The notes under the pieces were generated by a model. That model had not been told where the DNA came from and ran no database searches. It saw only the letters and a list, made by a program, of their open reading frames with translations. Made by a program: the position numbers and the translations under genes. From contig CAKZUU010000034.1 of NCBI GenBank assembly GCA_937922175.1, positions 1-14,948 of the forward strand: a DNA stretch of 14,948 bases, given 5' to 3'. Position 1 is the stretch's first letter. Each line of letters begins with the position of its first letter. This DNA comes from an uncultured Gemmataceae bacterium. GTDB lineage: Bacteria; Planctomycetota; Planctomycetia; Gemmatales; Gemmataceae. This document shows positions 8,488 to 14,948 of this stretch, one piece after another.

Positions 8488-9813
8488 ATGGAAGCGACCA
8501 AAGCCCGAGGGAACTGGGGGGCGCGAGTGTTCGGCGGCATCGTGGCGGGGGTCATTCTTGCCACCGCCGCAACGTACACTCACAAGGCGTTACAGCAACG
8601 ATCCGCTTTCCTCCGTTGGCGCGAGCAGATCCTGCAACTCGACGACGGCGTGAACATCTACGAGCGGTTTCAGTATCCGAATCCGCCGATCATGGCATTG
8701 ATGCTCCTGCCGCTCGCTGAAATGCCCCCCTTGACCGGCGCGCTGATCTGGTTCGCTTTGAAGGTCGCGCTGGCAGGCGGATCCATCTGGGCCGGCTACC
8801 GCCTGCTCACCGCCGGCGGTCCCGCCTTTCCGACTTGGGCGTTCTGTCTATCGATCGTGATGGCTTTACGCCCGATGGTCGGTGATTTGACGCATGGGAA
8901 TGTCAATATTTTGATCCTGTTTCTGGTCAGCATGGCACTGTTCGCGTACCAACGGCAGCAGGAATGGCTCAGCGGCGGCCTGCTCGCCTTGGCCATCTGC
9001 TGTAAGGTCACGCCGCTGCTATTTGTTCCCTACTTCGCCTGGAAACGCCGCTGGCGCGTCCTTAGCGGGACGGTGTTGGGCATGGCCGCGTTTTTGTTCG
9101 TGATTCCAGCCCTTGTCCTCGGTTGGCAGGAAAACCTCTCTCAATTAGTGAGTTGGACGCGACAGATGATCCTGCCGTTCCTCCGCGACGGCGTCGTCTA
9201 CACCGAGCACCCTAATCAGTCGCTTCCCGGAGTTGCCTATCGACTCCTGATGGAAAGCCCATCCTTCACCGTCTACCCCGACGGGCAGCCGATGCCCGTC
9301 GAGTACCACAACTTTCTTGCGTTGGAACCCCAAGTCGTGAGATGGTTCCTCCGCGGAGTCCATGCTGCCTTTTTGCTCGGAATGATCGCCCTGTGCCGCG
9401 TGCCTCATCCATGTCGCGCTGGGTGGCCTATTGTCGCTGAGTTCGCTTTCATCCTCGTCGGCATGCTCATCCTCAGTGAGCGCACTTGGAAACATCATTG
9501 CGTCACGCTGACCTGGCCGTTCATGCTGCTCGTTTACGCCGCCACCGCCCTGCCCCTGACTCGATCACTCCGCCGCATCCTGGCGGTCGGCTTGGTCGGC
9601 GCTCTCATCCTGCAATTCAGTGCCGGGAGCATGGGCGGCAAACGATTTGGCGATCTGGCCCAAGTGTATGGCGTCTACCTATATTCGTTTCTGATCCTGT
9701 TGACCTTGATCTCGTTGTTGTTGCGACAAGCTCGAGCGATCACGGCGCCAACCGTTCTCGAACCCACGCTTCACCGGCCCGGCGATAACGGATGCGATCA
9801 TGCAGGCGATTGA
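8488..9813 (+). CDS. GT87/DUF2029-type polytopic membrane glycosyltransferase (441 aa)
   Basis: Hydrophobic multi-pass protein (about 9-11 membrane segments) with the layout of glycosyltransferase family 87. This is a GT-C fold family that uses polyprenol-phosphate sugars; mycobacterial PimE is the reference. A first membrane segment (~14-30) precedes a loop with D52-D53, where GT-C enzymes keep an acidic catalytic residue. Then come QYPNPPIMALMLLPL (62-76), HGNVNILILFL (136-146) and a basic loop after KVTPLLFVPYFAWKRRWR (173-190), all typical of the family. Donor and acceptor cannot be told. I chose the ATG at 8488: the frame continues upstream to a TTG at 8308, but the extra 60 residues are not hydrophobic and would cover the intergenic region. 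The Shine-Dalgarno is weak. The last 24 residues (418-441) are encoded over the 3' end of pdxH and are hydrophilic and unlike the rest. Confidence 0.85.
   Translation: MEATKARGNWGARVFGGIVAGVILATAATYTHKALQQRSAFLRWREQILQLDDGVNIYERFQYPNPPIMALMLLPLAEMPPLTGALIWFALKVALAGGSIWAGYRLLTAGGPAFPTWAFCLSIVMALRPMVGDLTHGNVNILILFLVSMALFAYQRQQEWLSGGLLALAICCKVTPLLFVPYFAWKRRWRVLSGTVLGMAAFLFVIPALVLGWQENLSQLVSWTRQMILPFLRDGVVYTEHPNQSLPGVAYRLLMESPSFTVYPDGQPMPVEYHNFLALEPQVVRWFLRGVHAAFLLGMIALCRVPHPCRAGWPIVAEFAFILVGMLILSERTWKHHCVTLTWPFMLLVYAATALPLTRSLRRILAVGLVGALILQFSAGSMGGKRFGDLAQVYGVYLYSFLILLTLISLLLRQARAITAPTVLEPTLHRPGDNGCDHAGD
9740..9813. other. Tail-to-tail coding overlap of the GT87 gene and pdxH
   Basis: The plus-strand gene stops at 9811-9813 and pdxH stops at 9740-9742 on the minus strand, so 74 bp code on both strands. 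pdxH ends exactly where its family ends (RLAP), so the overlap probably arose by read-through of the GT87 frame into pdxH. There is no space for a bidirectional terminator between the genes. Confidence 0.85.
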
Positions 9814-10375
9814 CGCGCCCCTGCCAAAACTCCATCGTTTCCGGGATCAGTCGATAGCCACCCCAATTCGGCGGACGAGGAACGTCCTGATTCTCAAACT
9901 GCTTCTCCCACTCCACCAAGCGTTGTTCGAGGAACGCCCGACTCGGAATGATCTCGCTTTGCACCGAGCACCACGCCCCCAGTTGACTCCCCCGAGGTCG
10001 GGAGCGGTAGTATTCGTCCGACTCGGCAGCCGTCACTTTCTCGACACTCCCCTCGATCCGGATCTGCCGTTCGAGAGGTGCCCAGTAAATGCACAGTGCC
10101 GCCTGCGGATTGGCGTCCAACTCGCGGGCCTTGCGAGACAGATAATTCGTGAAAAACACGAAGCCCCGAGCGTCCGCGCCTTTCAGCAACACTATGCGAT
10201 TGGACGGTCGTCCGTCGGCGGAGCAGGTGGCCAATGCCGCCGCGTTCACGTCGGGAATATCGGTTTCCAAGGCGACGCGGAACCACGCCTCGAACTGCAT
10301 AAACGGGTCGGGCAGGCAATCTTCCTCCCGTAACCCGGACATGGTGTACTCGCGTCGGAGATCAGCCAAGCTCAT
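9740..10375 (-). CDS. pdxH: Pyridoxamine/pyridoxine 5'-phosphate oxidase
   Basis: FMN-dependent oxidase that turns pyridoxamine or pyridoxine 5'-phosphate into pyridoxal 5'-phosphate, in the cytoplasm and usually as a dimer. At 211 aa it has normal family length and aligns end to end. RIVLLKG (60-66) and FFTNYLSRKARELDANP (74-90) are FMN-binding segments. IYWAPLERQIRIEG (96-109) and SRPRGSQLGAW (125-135) are typical core motifs. The C-terminal signature is PPNWGGYRLIPETMEFWQG (168-186) with RLHDR (190-194), the substrate-binding Arg-x-His, then RERLAP. The ATG at 10375 has GAGG 7 nt upstream, and that GAGG overlaps the TGA of the preceding gene, 9 bp away. It is therefore probably coupled to that gene and the last member of the cluster. 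Its 3' end overlaps the converging GT87 gene. Confidence 0.97.
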   Translation of the reverse strand: MSLADLRREYTMSGLREEDCLPDPFMQFEAWFRVALETDIPDVNAAALATCSADGRPSNRIVLLKGADARGFVFFTNYLSRKARELDANPQAALCIYWAPLERQIRIEGSVEKVTAAESDEYYRSRPRGSQLGAWCSVQSEIIPSRAFLEQRLVEWEKQFENQDVPRPPNWGGYRLIPETMEFWQGRVNRLHDRIRYRRAGEAWVRERLAP

Positions 10376-10382
10376 CGTCGGG

Positions 10383-10386
10383 CCTC
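10383..10386 (-). promoter_or_regulatory. Coupled ribosome binding site of pdxH
   Basis: GAGG on the minus strand overlaps the TGA stop of the TIGR00300 gene and lies 7 nt before the pdxH ATG. The arrangement repeats the one at the junction upstream. Confidence 0.5.
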
Positions 10387-11641
10387 AAAGTTTCTGCTCG
10401 GACGTCGTCGGATGGTCGAGCAATTCGTGAACCAGTTGGCGGAGGAACGGTTCGGCATCGGACACTACGCCGACGGTCTGAACACTGCCACGATCCATCA
10501 GCTTGGTAACCGTCGCGGGGTTAATGTCCACGCAAGCCACCTTGACCCATCCGGGCAGGAGATTGCCGGTCGCGATCGAATGCAGCATGGTGGCGATCAT
10601 CAGCGCGAAGCCAACGCCGGGGATGTGACGCCGCATTTCTGCTTGAGCCTGCAAGACGTCGGTGATGACCTCGGGCAACGGGCCATCGTCGCGGATGCTG
10701 CCGGCGAGCACAAAGGGAACACGACAGCGGATGCACTCATACATGATGCCGCTTCGCAAGACGCCCTTTTCCACCGCGCGGGCGAGTCCTCCCAGCCGAC
10801 GGATCGTGTTGATCGCCCGGAGGTGGTGTTCGTGGCCCTCTTCGGTCGGGAGGCCACGCTCCAGCGAGACGCCCAAACTCGTGCCGTACAACGCCTGCTC
10901 CACATCGTGAGTCGCCAACGCGTTTCCCGCGAAAAGGACATGGATATAACCGGCTCGAATCAAACGGCTGACGAGCTCTCCTCCCCCCGTGTGCACCACC
11001 GCCGGCCCGAGGACCGCCAGGATTTTTTCGCCGGTCTGCTTGGTTCGCCTCATGGCAGCGGCAATCTCGCGTACCGTCACGCCCTTGGGCTTCTCGCTCG
11101 AGACCGGACTGCCCATGAATTCGAACAGGTTCTGGCGCGAGACGCTCTCGGACGGAAATACTCGGACACCTCGATGCCCCACCACAATCCGATCGCCCGG
11201 ACGGACCTGAGTCATGGGAATGCATCGAGCGGCAGCTCCCTCCGGGTCGATGAGGATGCCGCAATCCATCTCCTGATCCTCGACGTCGATCCACTCGCCT
11301 TGCAATCGAACCTGAGTACGAAAATTCGTCGTGCTGTAAAAGTCCTCGGGGAAACAGCCCTCCAAGTCCGCCTCGACGATTTGACAATCTTCGGCATTGA
11401 CCGGGACAGCCCCGTGGTCGTGAATCTCCGAGAGGATTTCGGCGAGGCGTTCTGCCGTCGAGGCTTGCACTTCCAAGCGGGCATAGCTCGGGTCTTCCTG
11501 CCGCCGTCCGATACGGATGTCCTTGATGACGTAGCTGCCGCCTCGGATCAGGATTTGGTCCAGAACTTTTGGGAGAAGCAAGGAGTCGATGATGTGGCCG
11601 AACAGCTCGACTTCCTCGACCTGAGGGCTGGAGGCTGACAT
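10385..11641 (-). CDS. TIGR00300 family (LOR/SDH domain) protein, archaeal-type ornithine cyclodeaminase-like
   Basis: 418 aa, full length for the TIGR00300 family. A methanogen member of this family (MMP1218) has been shown to be an ornithine cyclodeaminase making proline and ammonia. The same domain forms the C-terminal part of cyanobacterial arginine-degrading enzymes (AgrE/ArgZ). Visible signatures: GHIIDSLLLPKVLDQI (15-30), DPSYARLEV (50-58), FYSTTNFRT (101-109), ILAVLGPAVVHTGGGEL (207-223), FAGNALATHDVEQALYGTSLG (237-257, the likely nucleotide-binding half), VLAGSIRDDGPLPEVITDV (311-329) and CVDINPATVTKLMDRGS (370-386). The enzyme activity in this organism is inferred. The ATG at 11641 has GAGGT 6 nt upstream. 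A longer frame starting at 11830 would run through the preceding gene and adds 63 unrelated residues. Gap to the metallophosphoesterase upstream is 4 bp and to pdxH downstream 9 bp. Confidence 0.92.
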   Translation of the reverse strand: MSASSPQVEEVELFGHIIDSLLLPKVLDQILIRGGSYVIKDIRIGRRQEDPSYARLEVQASTAERLAEILSEIHDHGAVPVNAEDCQIVEADLEGCFPEDFYSTTNFRTQVRLQGEWIDVEDQEMDCGILIDPEGAAARCIPMTQVRPGDRIVVGHRGVRVFPSESVSRQNLFEFMGSPVSSEKPKGVTVREIAAAMRRTKQTGEKILAVLGPAVVHTGGGELVSRLIRAGYIHVLFAGNALATHDVEQALYGTSLGVSLERGLPTEEGHEHHLRAINTIRRLGGLARAVEKGVLRSGIMYECIRCRVPFVLAGSIRDDGPLPEVITDVLQAQAEMRRHIPGVGFALMIATMLHSIATGNLLPGWVKVACVDINPATVTKLMDRGSVQTVGVVSDAEPFLRQLVHELLDHPTTSEQKL

Positions 11642-11645
11642 CGCA

Positions 11646-12392
11646 TTACCTCGAAAGGCTTCCGTTGCTGCCGACCGGCGGGGCAGGGCGGTGACTGCCA
11701 TTGTGCAGGCTCCCTTGCCGCAACACCTGCGCCAGCATCTCTTTGGCCAAATCCGGCAGATGAGTCTCGTGGACGCGGCGAACCGCCTGTTCCACATCGT
11801 ATTCGAGGCGATGCAAAGTGACTTGGCCATCCTCCCAGATGGCGTAGCTCAGCCGTGGGTCGCCATCGCGTGGCAGGCCCACGCTTCCGGGGTTGATGAT
11901 CGTCGTGCCCTCGACTTGCAAGACGTAGGGCTGGTGGGTATGGCCGACGCAAACCACGTCTACCCCCAAGCCGGCAATCCGCCGTTTCCAGAAATCGACA
12001 TCGCCCGAGGCGTACTCATCCAACGGGTCGCGCGGCGTTGCATGAACGAGAAGAAACCGCTTCCCGCCCAGAGTGAGAAATCGAGTGAGGGGTAAGTCGG
12101 CCAGGAAGCGTCGCTGGTCCGGTTCAAGACGCTCCTGCGAAATCGATCGCGTCACTCCCGAGAGGTAGCGAAAACCGCTTTGTCCATTGGTCGTCACATA
12201 TTGCGCGACCATGTGATCGTGATTCCCTCGGACACAAGCGTAAACGTGCCGCTTGACCCAATCAATGACCGGTGCGGGGTCGCAACCGTAGTCAACCAGA
12301 TCGCCCAGACACAGGCAGACGTCATAAGGGACGCGAAGCGCCTCTAACGCCGGCCAATTCGCGTGAAGATCCGAAACGAGCAGAACCCGCAT
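11646..12392 (-). CDS. Calcineurin-like metallophosphoesterase, YfcE/MJ0936 type (248 aa)
   Basis: Two-metal phosphodiesterase of the small YfcE/MJ0936 class, probably cytoplasmic. All metal-ligand motifs are present (numbered from the ATG): SDLH (D8, H10), GDLVDY (D31), GNHD (N57, H58), LVHATPRD (H117) and GHTH (H151, H153). INPGSVGLPRDGDPRLSYA (166-184) is the usual C-terminal signature. A Ser/Gly/Pro-rich tail ends the protein. The physiological substrate is unknown; family members hydrolyse phosphodiesters such as cyclic nucleotides in vitro. I chose the ATG at 12392, which places the first beta-strand at the N-terminus as in relatives. An in-frame GTG at 12401 would add three residues and cannot be excluded. 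The TAA stop lies inside the Shine-Dalgarno-to-start region of the next gene, so the two are probably translationally coupled. Confidence 0.93.
   Translation of the reverse strand: MRVLLVSDLHANWPALEALRVPYDVCLCLGDLVDYGCDPAPVIDWVKRHVYACVRGNHDHMVAQYVTTNGQSGFRYLSGVTRSISQERLEPDQRRFLADLPLTRFLTLGGKRFLLVHATPRDPLDEYASGDVDFWKRRIAGLGVDVVCVGHTHQPYVLQVEGTTIINPGSVGLPRDGDPRLSYAIWEDGQVTLHRLEYDVEQAVRRVHETHLPDLAKEMLAQVLRQGSLHNGSHRPAPPVGSNGSLSR
11648..11652 (-). promoter_or_regulatory. Coupled ribosome binding site of the TIGR00300 gene
   Basis: GAGGT on the minus strand is formed by the last Arg codon and the TAA stop of the metallophosphoesterase gene and lies 6 nt before the ATG at 11641. It fixes the start of the TIGR00300 gene and points to coupling by terminating ribosomes. 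Confidence 0.6.
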
Positions 12393-12453
12393 ACGTCGCA
12401 CTCATCCCCATCCCCAGCCTCTGGATTGTGTCACGACAGCAGCGTCGGGCGGG

Positions 12454-14721
12454 CTACCGGACGAACAGTCGCTCCAGCGGCTCAAGGAGATGTCGGCCAA
12501 AATCCAGTGCCAACCCCCAAAACATCAGACCCAGCACGACGACCAAACCACCGATCGTCAACCAAAAACGCCAACTGTCCGATGGGGGTTTTCGCCGAAT
12601 CGCCTCGTACAGCAGAAACATCATGTGTCCGCCATCCAAGACCGGAATCGGCAGAAAATTGACAATTGCCAAATTGACATTGATGAGCGCGATGAACAGG
12701 ATGAATTCGAACGTGTCTCGACCCGCCAAATCGAAGGAATGTTTCGCAATCGTAATCGGTCCGCTGATGGCCCGCATCGAGAGTCGGCCCCGGACCAGAC
12801 CGATCAGGTTCTCGTAGATCGTCATCGTCGCCACCAACACGCTTCGCGATGACAAATAAACACCGTCCAGCACCCCGTCGGCTTTTTGCAGGCTCTTATC
12901 CGCATCGAAGATCAGTCCCCGATCCGGCACAGGCAGCGTCCGGTCTTCGGTCGGCGTCAAGCTGACTTCTTGTTCGTTCTGGAACCGTAGACGAACTTTC
13001 GTAATTCGCGGATTTTGTTGGATGAAAGCACCGAAGTAAGCCCATTGCTCGGCGTCGACTTCACGCCGAGACTCGATCGGCGGACCGTTCGGCTGCTCCA
13101 TGCTAAATGCCAGACGCTTCACGACATCGCCGGGTTTGATCCCGTTCTGCTCGGCAGGAGAGCCCGGTTCGACCGCGGCAACCTGACTCTTCACTTGATA
13201 GGCGATGCCCAGACCGCTGAGCGACAGCGGCGTATCGACGGGCCACACGTCGGCGGGCGACGAGTCCAAAAGCTCCCAAGTGAGGTCCCACTTCAACTCG
13301 AACGTTTTGGGAACAGCAGCGTGCCCCTCGGCGCGCAAAACCGTTAACCGGACCGTCGGATCCGCCGGCCGCTCTGCTGCCCATCGCGCCATCTGGATCG
13401 GCAACTTGACGGGGTCGAGCGGCCGATCCCCGGAGCCCGGAACGACATTCACGCTGTACCGAACCCGTTGACCGTCGGCTTGGGTAAACTCAACCGAGTC
13501 CAGCACATCTCCGGGCGACTTACCCTCCCGGGCGATCAGACCCGCTTGTTCTGCCGGCGAGCCTCGACGAATGGCCACGATCGACCCTGGGAGCATTCGT
13601 ACCCCGATGGATCGGCTCCACGCGGGAGGGACCACCACGTCGATCGGGTCGGCCACTCCGGAGCGCCGAAGACGCAACGTGACGGGCTGACCCATCAGCC
13701 GTTGCATCCGTCGCTCCAGATCGTAGTAATCCCGACGGTCCTCCCCTCCCCGTCGCGGATCCGGCCGAAGCTCGGTAACACGATCGGGCTGGTTCGGGTC
13801 GGTCGCCCCGATGATGCGATCACCAAATTGGAACGGAGGGGAGACTGTGGCGGCAGGCGAGTTCGGCTCGACCGGGGCTTTCAAACGACCCAATCGACGC
13901 ACCAGCACTGGCACGCGTGACGAACGAATCAAGAGCATCGGTGCCAACACTTCGTCGGAGCGAGTCGGCGTGATTTGCGTTTCGAACTCCTCGGCGTGAT
14001 CGAGATCGAAGCGGACGTAGCGCAGATCCAAGGCGTTCGTTTTGCCCGCCCGCATGACTTCCCGCTGGAGTTCCTTATAGACCGGATCGACGCGCGAGCC
14101 GATGACGCGGATCTGGTCGCCCGGGCGTAAACCCGTCTTCCAGGCTGGTCCGCCTGGGGCCACCGTCCCGATGACGCCGGGATCGTGCTCGATGCCTCGG
14201 GTCATGAGAACCCCGAAGTAGCAAACCCAAGCGAGGATCAGGTTCATCAGGACGCCGGCGGAGATGATGAGCATGCGTTGGCGGACGGACTTGTTTTTGT
14301 ACGATCGCGGATCGTCGCCGTTCTCGTTGTTCTGCTCGCCCTCACCGAGCATCTTGACGTAGCCACCCAGCGGGATCCAGCCGACTTTATAAACGGTTTC
14401 GCCCCATTTTGCCTGAGCCAAACCGAAGAGTGGCGAACCGAAGCCGATGCTGAACGTCTGCACATAGACGCCGCACCACTTGGCCGCCAGGAAGTGCCCT
14501 AATTCGTGGATGAAAATGACCAACCCTAAACCGACGACGACTTTAACGATATTTCCGGCATCGTCCCAGGGGGCATCGGAGTCGCGGAGGAAATACCAGA
14601 TAGCGAGGACGAACATTAATGAGATGACGATGGTCATCCCGTGGCGTGACATCCAGCTTTGAGGTCCGGCCGCAGGAGTCGTCCGTGCCGCGGCCGATGC
14701 CGGCGGAACATCAGGATTCAA
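12454..14721 (-). CDS. rseP: RseP/site-2 protease family zinc metalloprotease with several PDZ domains (755 aa)
   Basis: Intramembrane zinc metalloprotease of the S2P family, which cuts membrane-spanning substrates such as anti-sigma factors in the inner membrane. HELGH (72-76) carries the zinc ligands and catalytic Glu inside a membrane segment. NFLPIPVLDGGHM (688-700) holds the conserved third-ligand Asp (D696). GWIPLGGYVKMLGE (114-127) is the family membrane-reentrant motif. Membrane segments are near 29-46, 58-80, 150-173, 670-690 and 718-738. The periplasmic insert is long: PDZ-like domains near 180-250, 375-430 (GSPAEQAGL) and 505-585 (GSPAEQNGIKPGD), with a possible degenerate one near 265-305. 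Typical RseP is about 450 aa with two PDZ domains, so this is clearly enlarged. The start is TTG at 14721 with GGAGG 8 nt upstream; the next ATG would cost 23 residues. It overlaps the dxr end by 11 bp, the common dxr-rseP pairing. Confidence 0.96.
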   Translation of the reverse strand: MNPDVPPASAAARTTPAAGPQSWMSRHGMTIVISLMFVLAIWYFLRDSDAPWDDAGNIVKVVVGLGLVIFIHELGHFLAAKWCGVYVQTFSIGFGSPLFGLAQAKWGETVYKVGWIPLGGYVKMLGEGEQNNENGDDPRSYKNKSVRQRMLIISAGVLMNLILAWVCYFGVLMTRGIEHDPGVIGTVAPGGPAWKTGLRPGDQIRVIGSRVDPVYKELQREVMRAGKTNALDLRYVRFDLDHAEEFETQITPTRSDEVLAPMLLIRSSRVPVLVRRLGRLKAPVEPNSPAATVSPPFQFGDRIIGATDPNQPDRVTELRPDPRRGGEDRRDYYDLERRMQRLMGQPVTLRLRRSGVADPIDVVVPPAWSRSIGVRMLPGSIVAIRRGSPAEQAGLIAREGKSPGDVLDSVEFTQADGQRVRYSVNVVPGSGDRPLDPVKLPIQMARWAAERPADPTVRLTVLRAEGHAAVPKTFELKWDLTWELLDSSPADVWPVDTPLSLSGLGIAYQVKSQVAAVEPGSPAEQNGIKPGDVVKRLAFSMEQPNGPPIESRREVDAEQWAYFGAFIQQNPRITKVRLRFQNEQEVSLTPTEDRTLPVPDRGLIFDADKSLQKADGVLDGVYLSSRSVLVATMTIYENLIGLVRGRLSMRAISGPITIAKHSFDLAGRDTFEFILFIALINVNLAIVNFLPIPVLDGGHMMFLLYEAIRRKPPSDSWRFWLTIGGLVVVLGLMFWGLALDFGRHLLEPLERLFVR

Positions 14722-14948
14722 ATCGATATACCTCCACCCGGGCCCAGCGGTCCAATGCCAGCAATTCGTTCAGGCTGGGATTGGCGCTGTAATCGTGCTG
14801 GGCTAAAACTTCGGCGCAGACACGCGGGATGTCCAAGAACCGCAGCGTCCCCTGAAGGAATCGCTGGACGGCTGCCTCGTTGGCCGCGTTCAGCACCGCT
14901 CCACACGTGCCTCCTCGTCGTGCGGCCTCGTAACCCAATTGTAGAGCG
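14711..14948 (-). CDS. dxr: 1-deoxy-D-xylulose 5-phosphate reductoisomerase, C-terminal fragment at the window edge
   Basis: Only the last 78 codons are inside the window; the frame is open at the right edge. The visible part begins ALQLGYEAARRGGT and continues with AVLNAANEAAV, RFLDIPRV, NPSLNELLALDRWAR and ends FES. These match the C-terminal helical domain of Dxr (IspC), whose hallmark is the GGT-x-x-AVLNAANE-x-AV segment. Dxr carries out the NADPH-dependent conversion of DXP to MEP, the first committed step of the MEP isoprenoid pathway, in the cytoplasm. The TGA stop lies inside the beginning of rseP. The rest of the gene and the promoter of the cluster are outside the window. Confidence 0.95.
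   Translation of the reverse strand, partial: ALQLGYEAARRGGTCGAVLNAANEAAVQRFLQGTLRFLDIPRVCAEVLAQHDYSANPSLNELLALDRWARVEVYRFES
14731..14735 (-). promoter_or_regulatory. Ribosome binding site that decides the TTG start of rseP
   Basis: GGAGG on the minus strand, inside the 3' end of dxr, lies 8 nt before the TTG at 14721. It is the strongest Shine-Dalgarno in the window and supports the non-ATG start over the ATG 23 codons downstream. Confidence 0.7.

Noticed and set aside
10412..11638. Plus-strand 408-aa frame
   Set aside because: Codon-aligned antisense of the TIGR00300 gene, which matches its family from end to end. The plus frame shows no recognisable motif.
11642..11830. 63-residue N-terminal extension of the TIGR00300 protein
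   Set aside because: It would be read out of frame through the metallophosphoesterase gene. The family N-terminus and a good ribosome site begin at 11641.

Overview
The window looks like chromosome from a planctomycete, probably of the Gemmata group. This is an inference. It rests on a giant surface-type protein whose basic N-terminus carries an RLEERSTPA segment (related to the LEPR/LEDR-xxPA signature of planctomycete exported proteins), on an enlarged multi-PDZ RseP, on a TPR-sulfotransferase fusion, and on GC-rich codon use.

Layout, left to right. (1) Bases 1-5436, minus strand: the first 1812 codons of a giant right-handed beta-helix protein. Its frame is open from an ATG at 5436 to the left edge with no stop, so its C-terminus lies outside the window. 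It is made of two related blocks of about 900-970 residues. (2) Bases 5437-5970: a non-coding gap. (3) Bases 5971-8145, minus: a TPR-sulfotransferase fusion. (4) Bases 8146-8487: a divergent intergenic region with two small dyads and a possible promoter. (5) Bases 8488-9813, plus: a multi-pass GT87/DUF2029-type glycosyltransferase, the only plus-strand gene. Its 3' end overlaps the 3' end of pdxH by 74 bp. (6) Bases 9740 to the right edge, minus: a compact housekeeping cluster. In transcription order it is dxr (C-terminus only), rseP, a YfcE/MJ0936-type metallophosphoesterase, a TIGR00300 (LOR/SDH, archaeal ornithine-cyclodeaminase-like) enzyme, and pdxH. Junctions are an 11-bp overlap (dxr/rseP), about 50-60 bp, 4 bp and 9 bp, which fits one transcription unit with translational coupling.

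How the genes fit together. dxr-rseP is a widespread bacterial pairing (isoprenoid precursor synthesis and intramembrane proteolysis). The three downstream genes add a small phosphoesterase, probable ornithine/proline metabolism and pyridoxal-phosphate synthesis. The left half has a cell-surface flavour: a giant beta-helix protein, a sulfotransferase and a polyprenol-phosphate-sugar type glycosyltransferase. Any functional link among those three is inference from proximity only.

I see no mobile element, CRISPR array, tRNA, rRNA or defence system. Most long plus-strand reading frames are codon-aligned antisense shadows of minus-strand genes. They stay open because the minus-strand codons TTA, CTA and TCA are rare.
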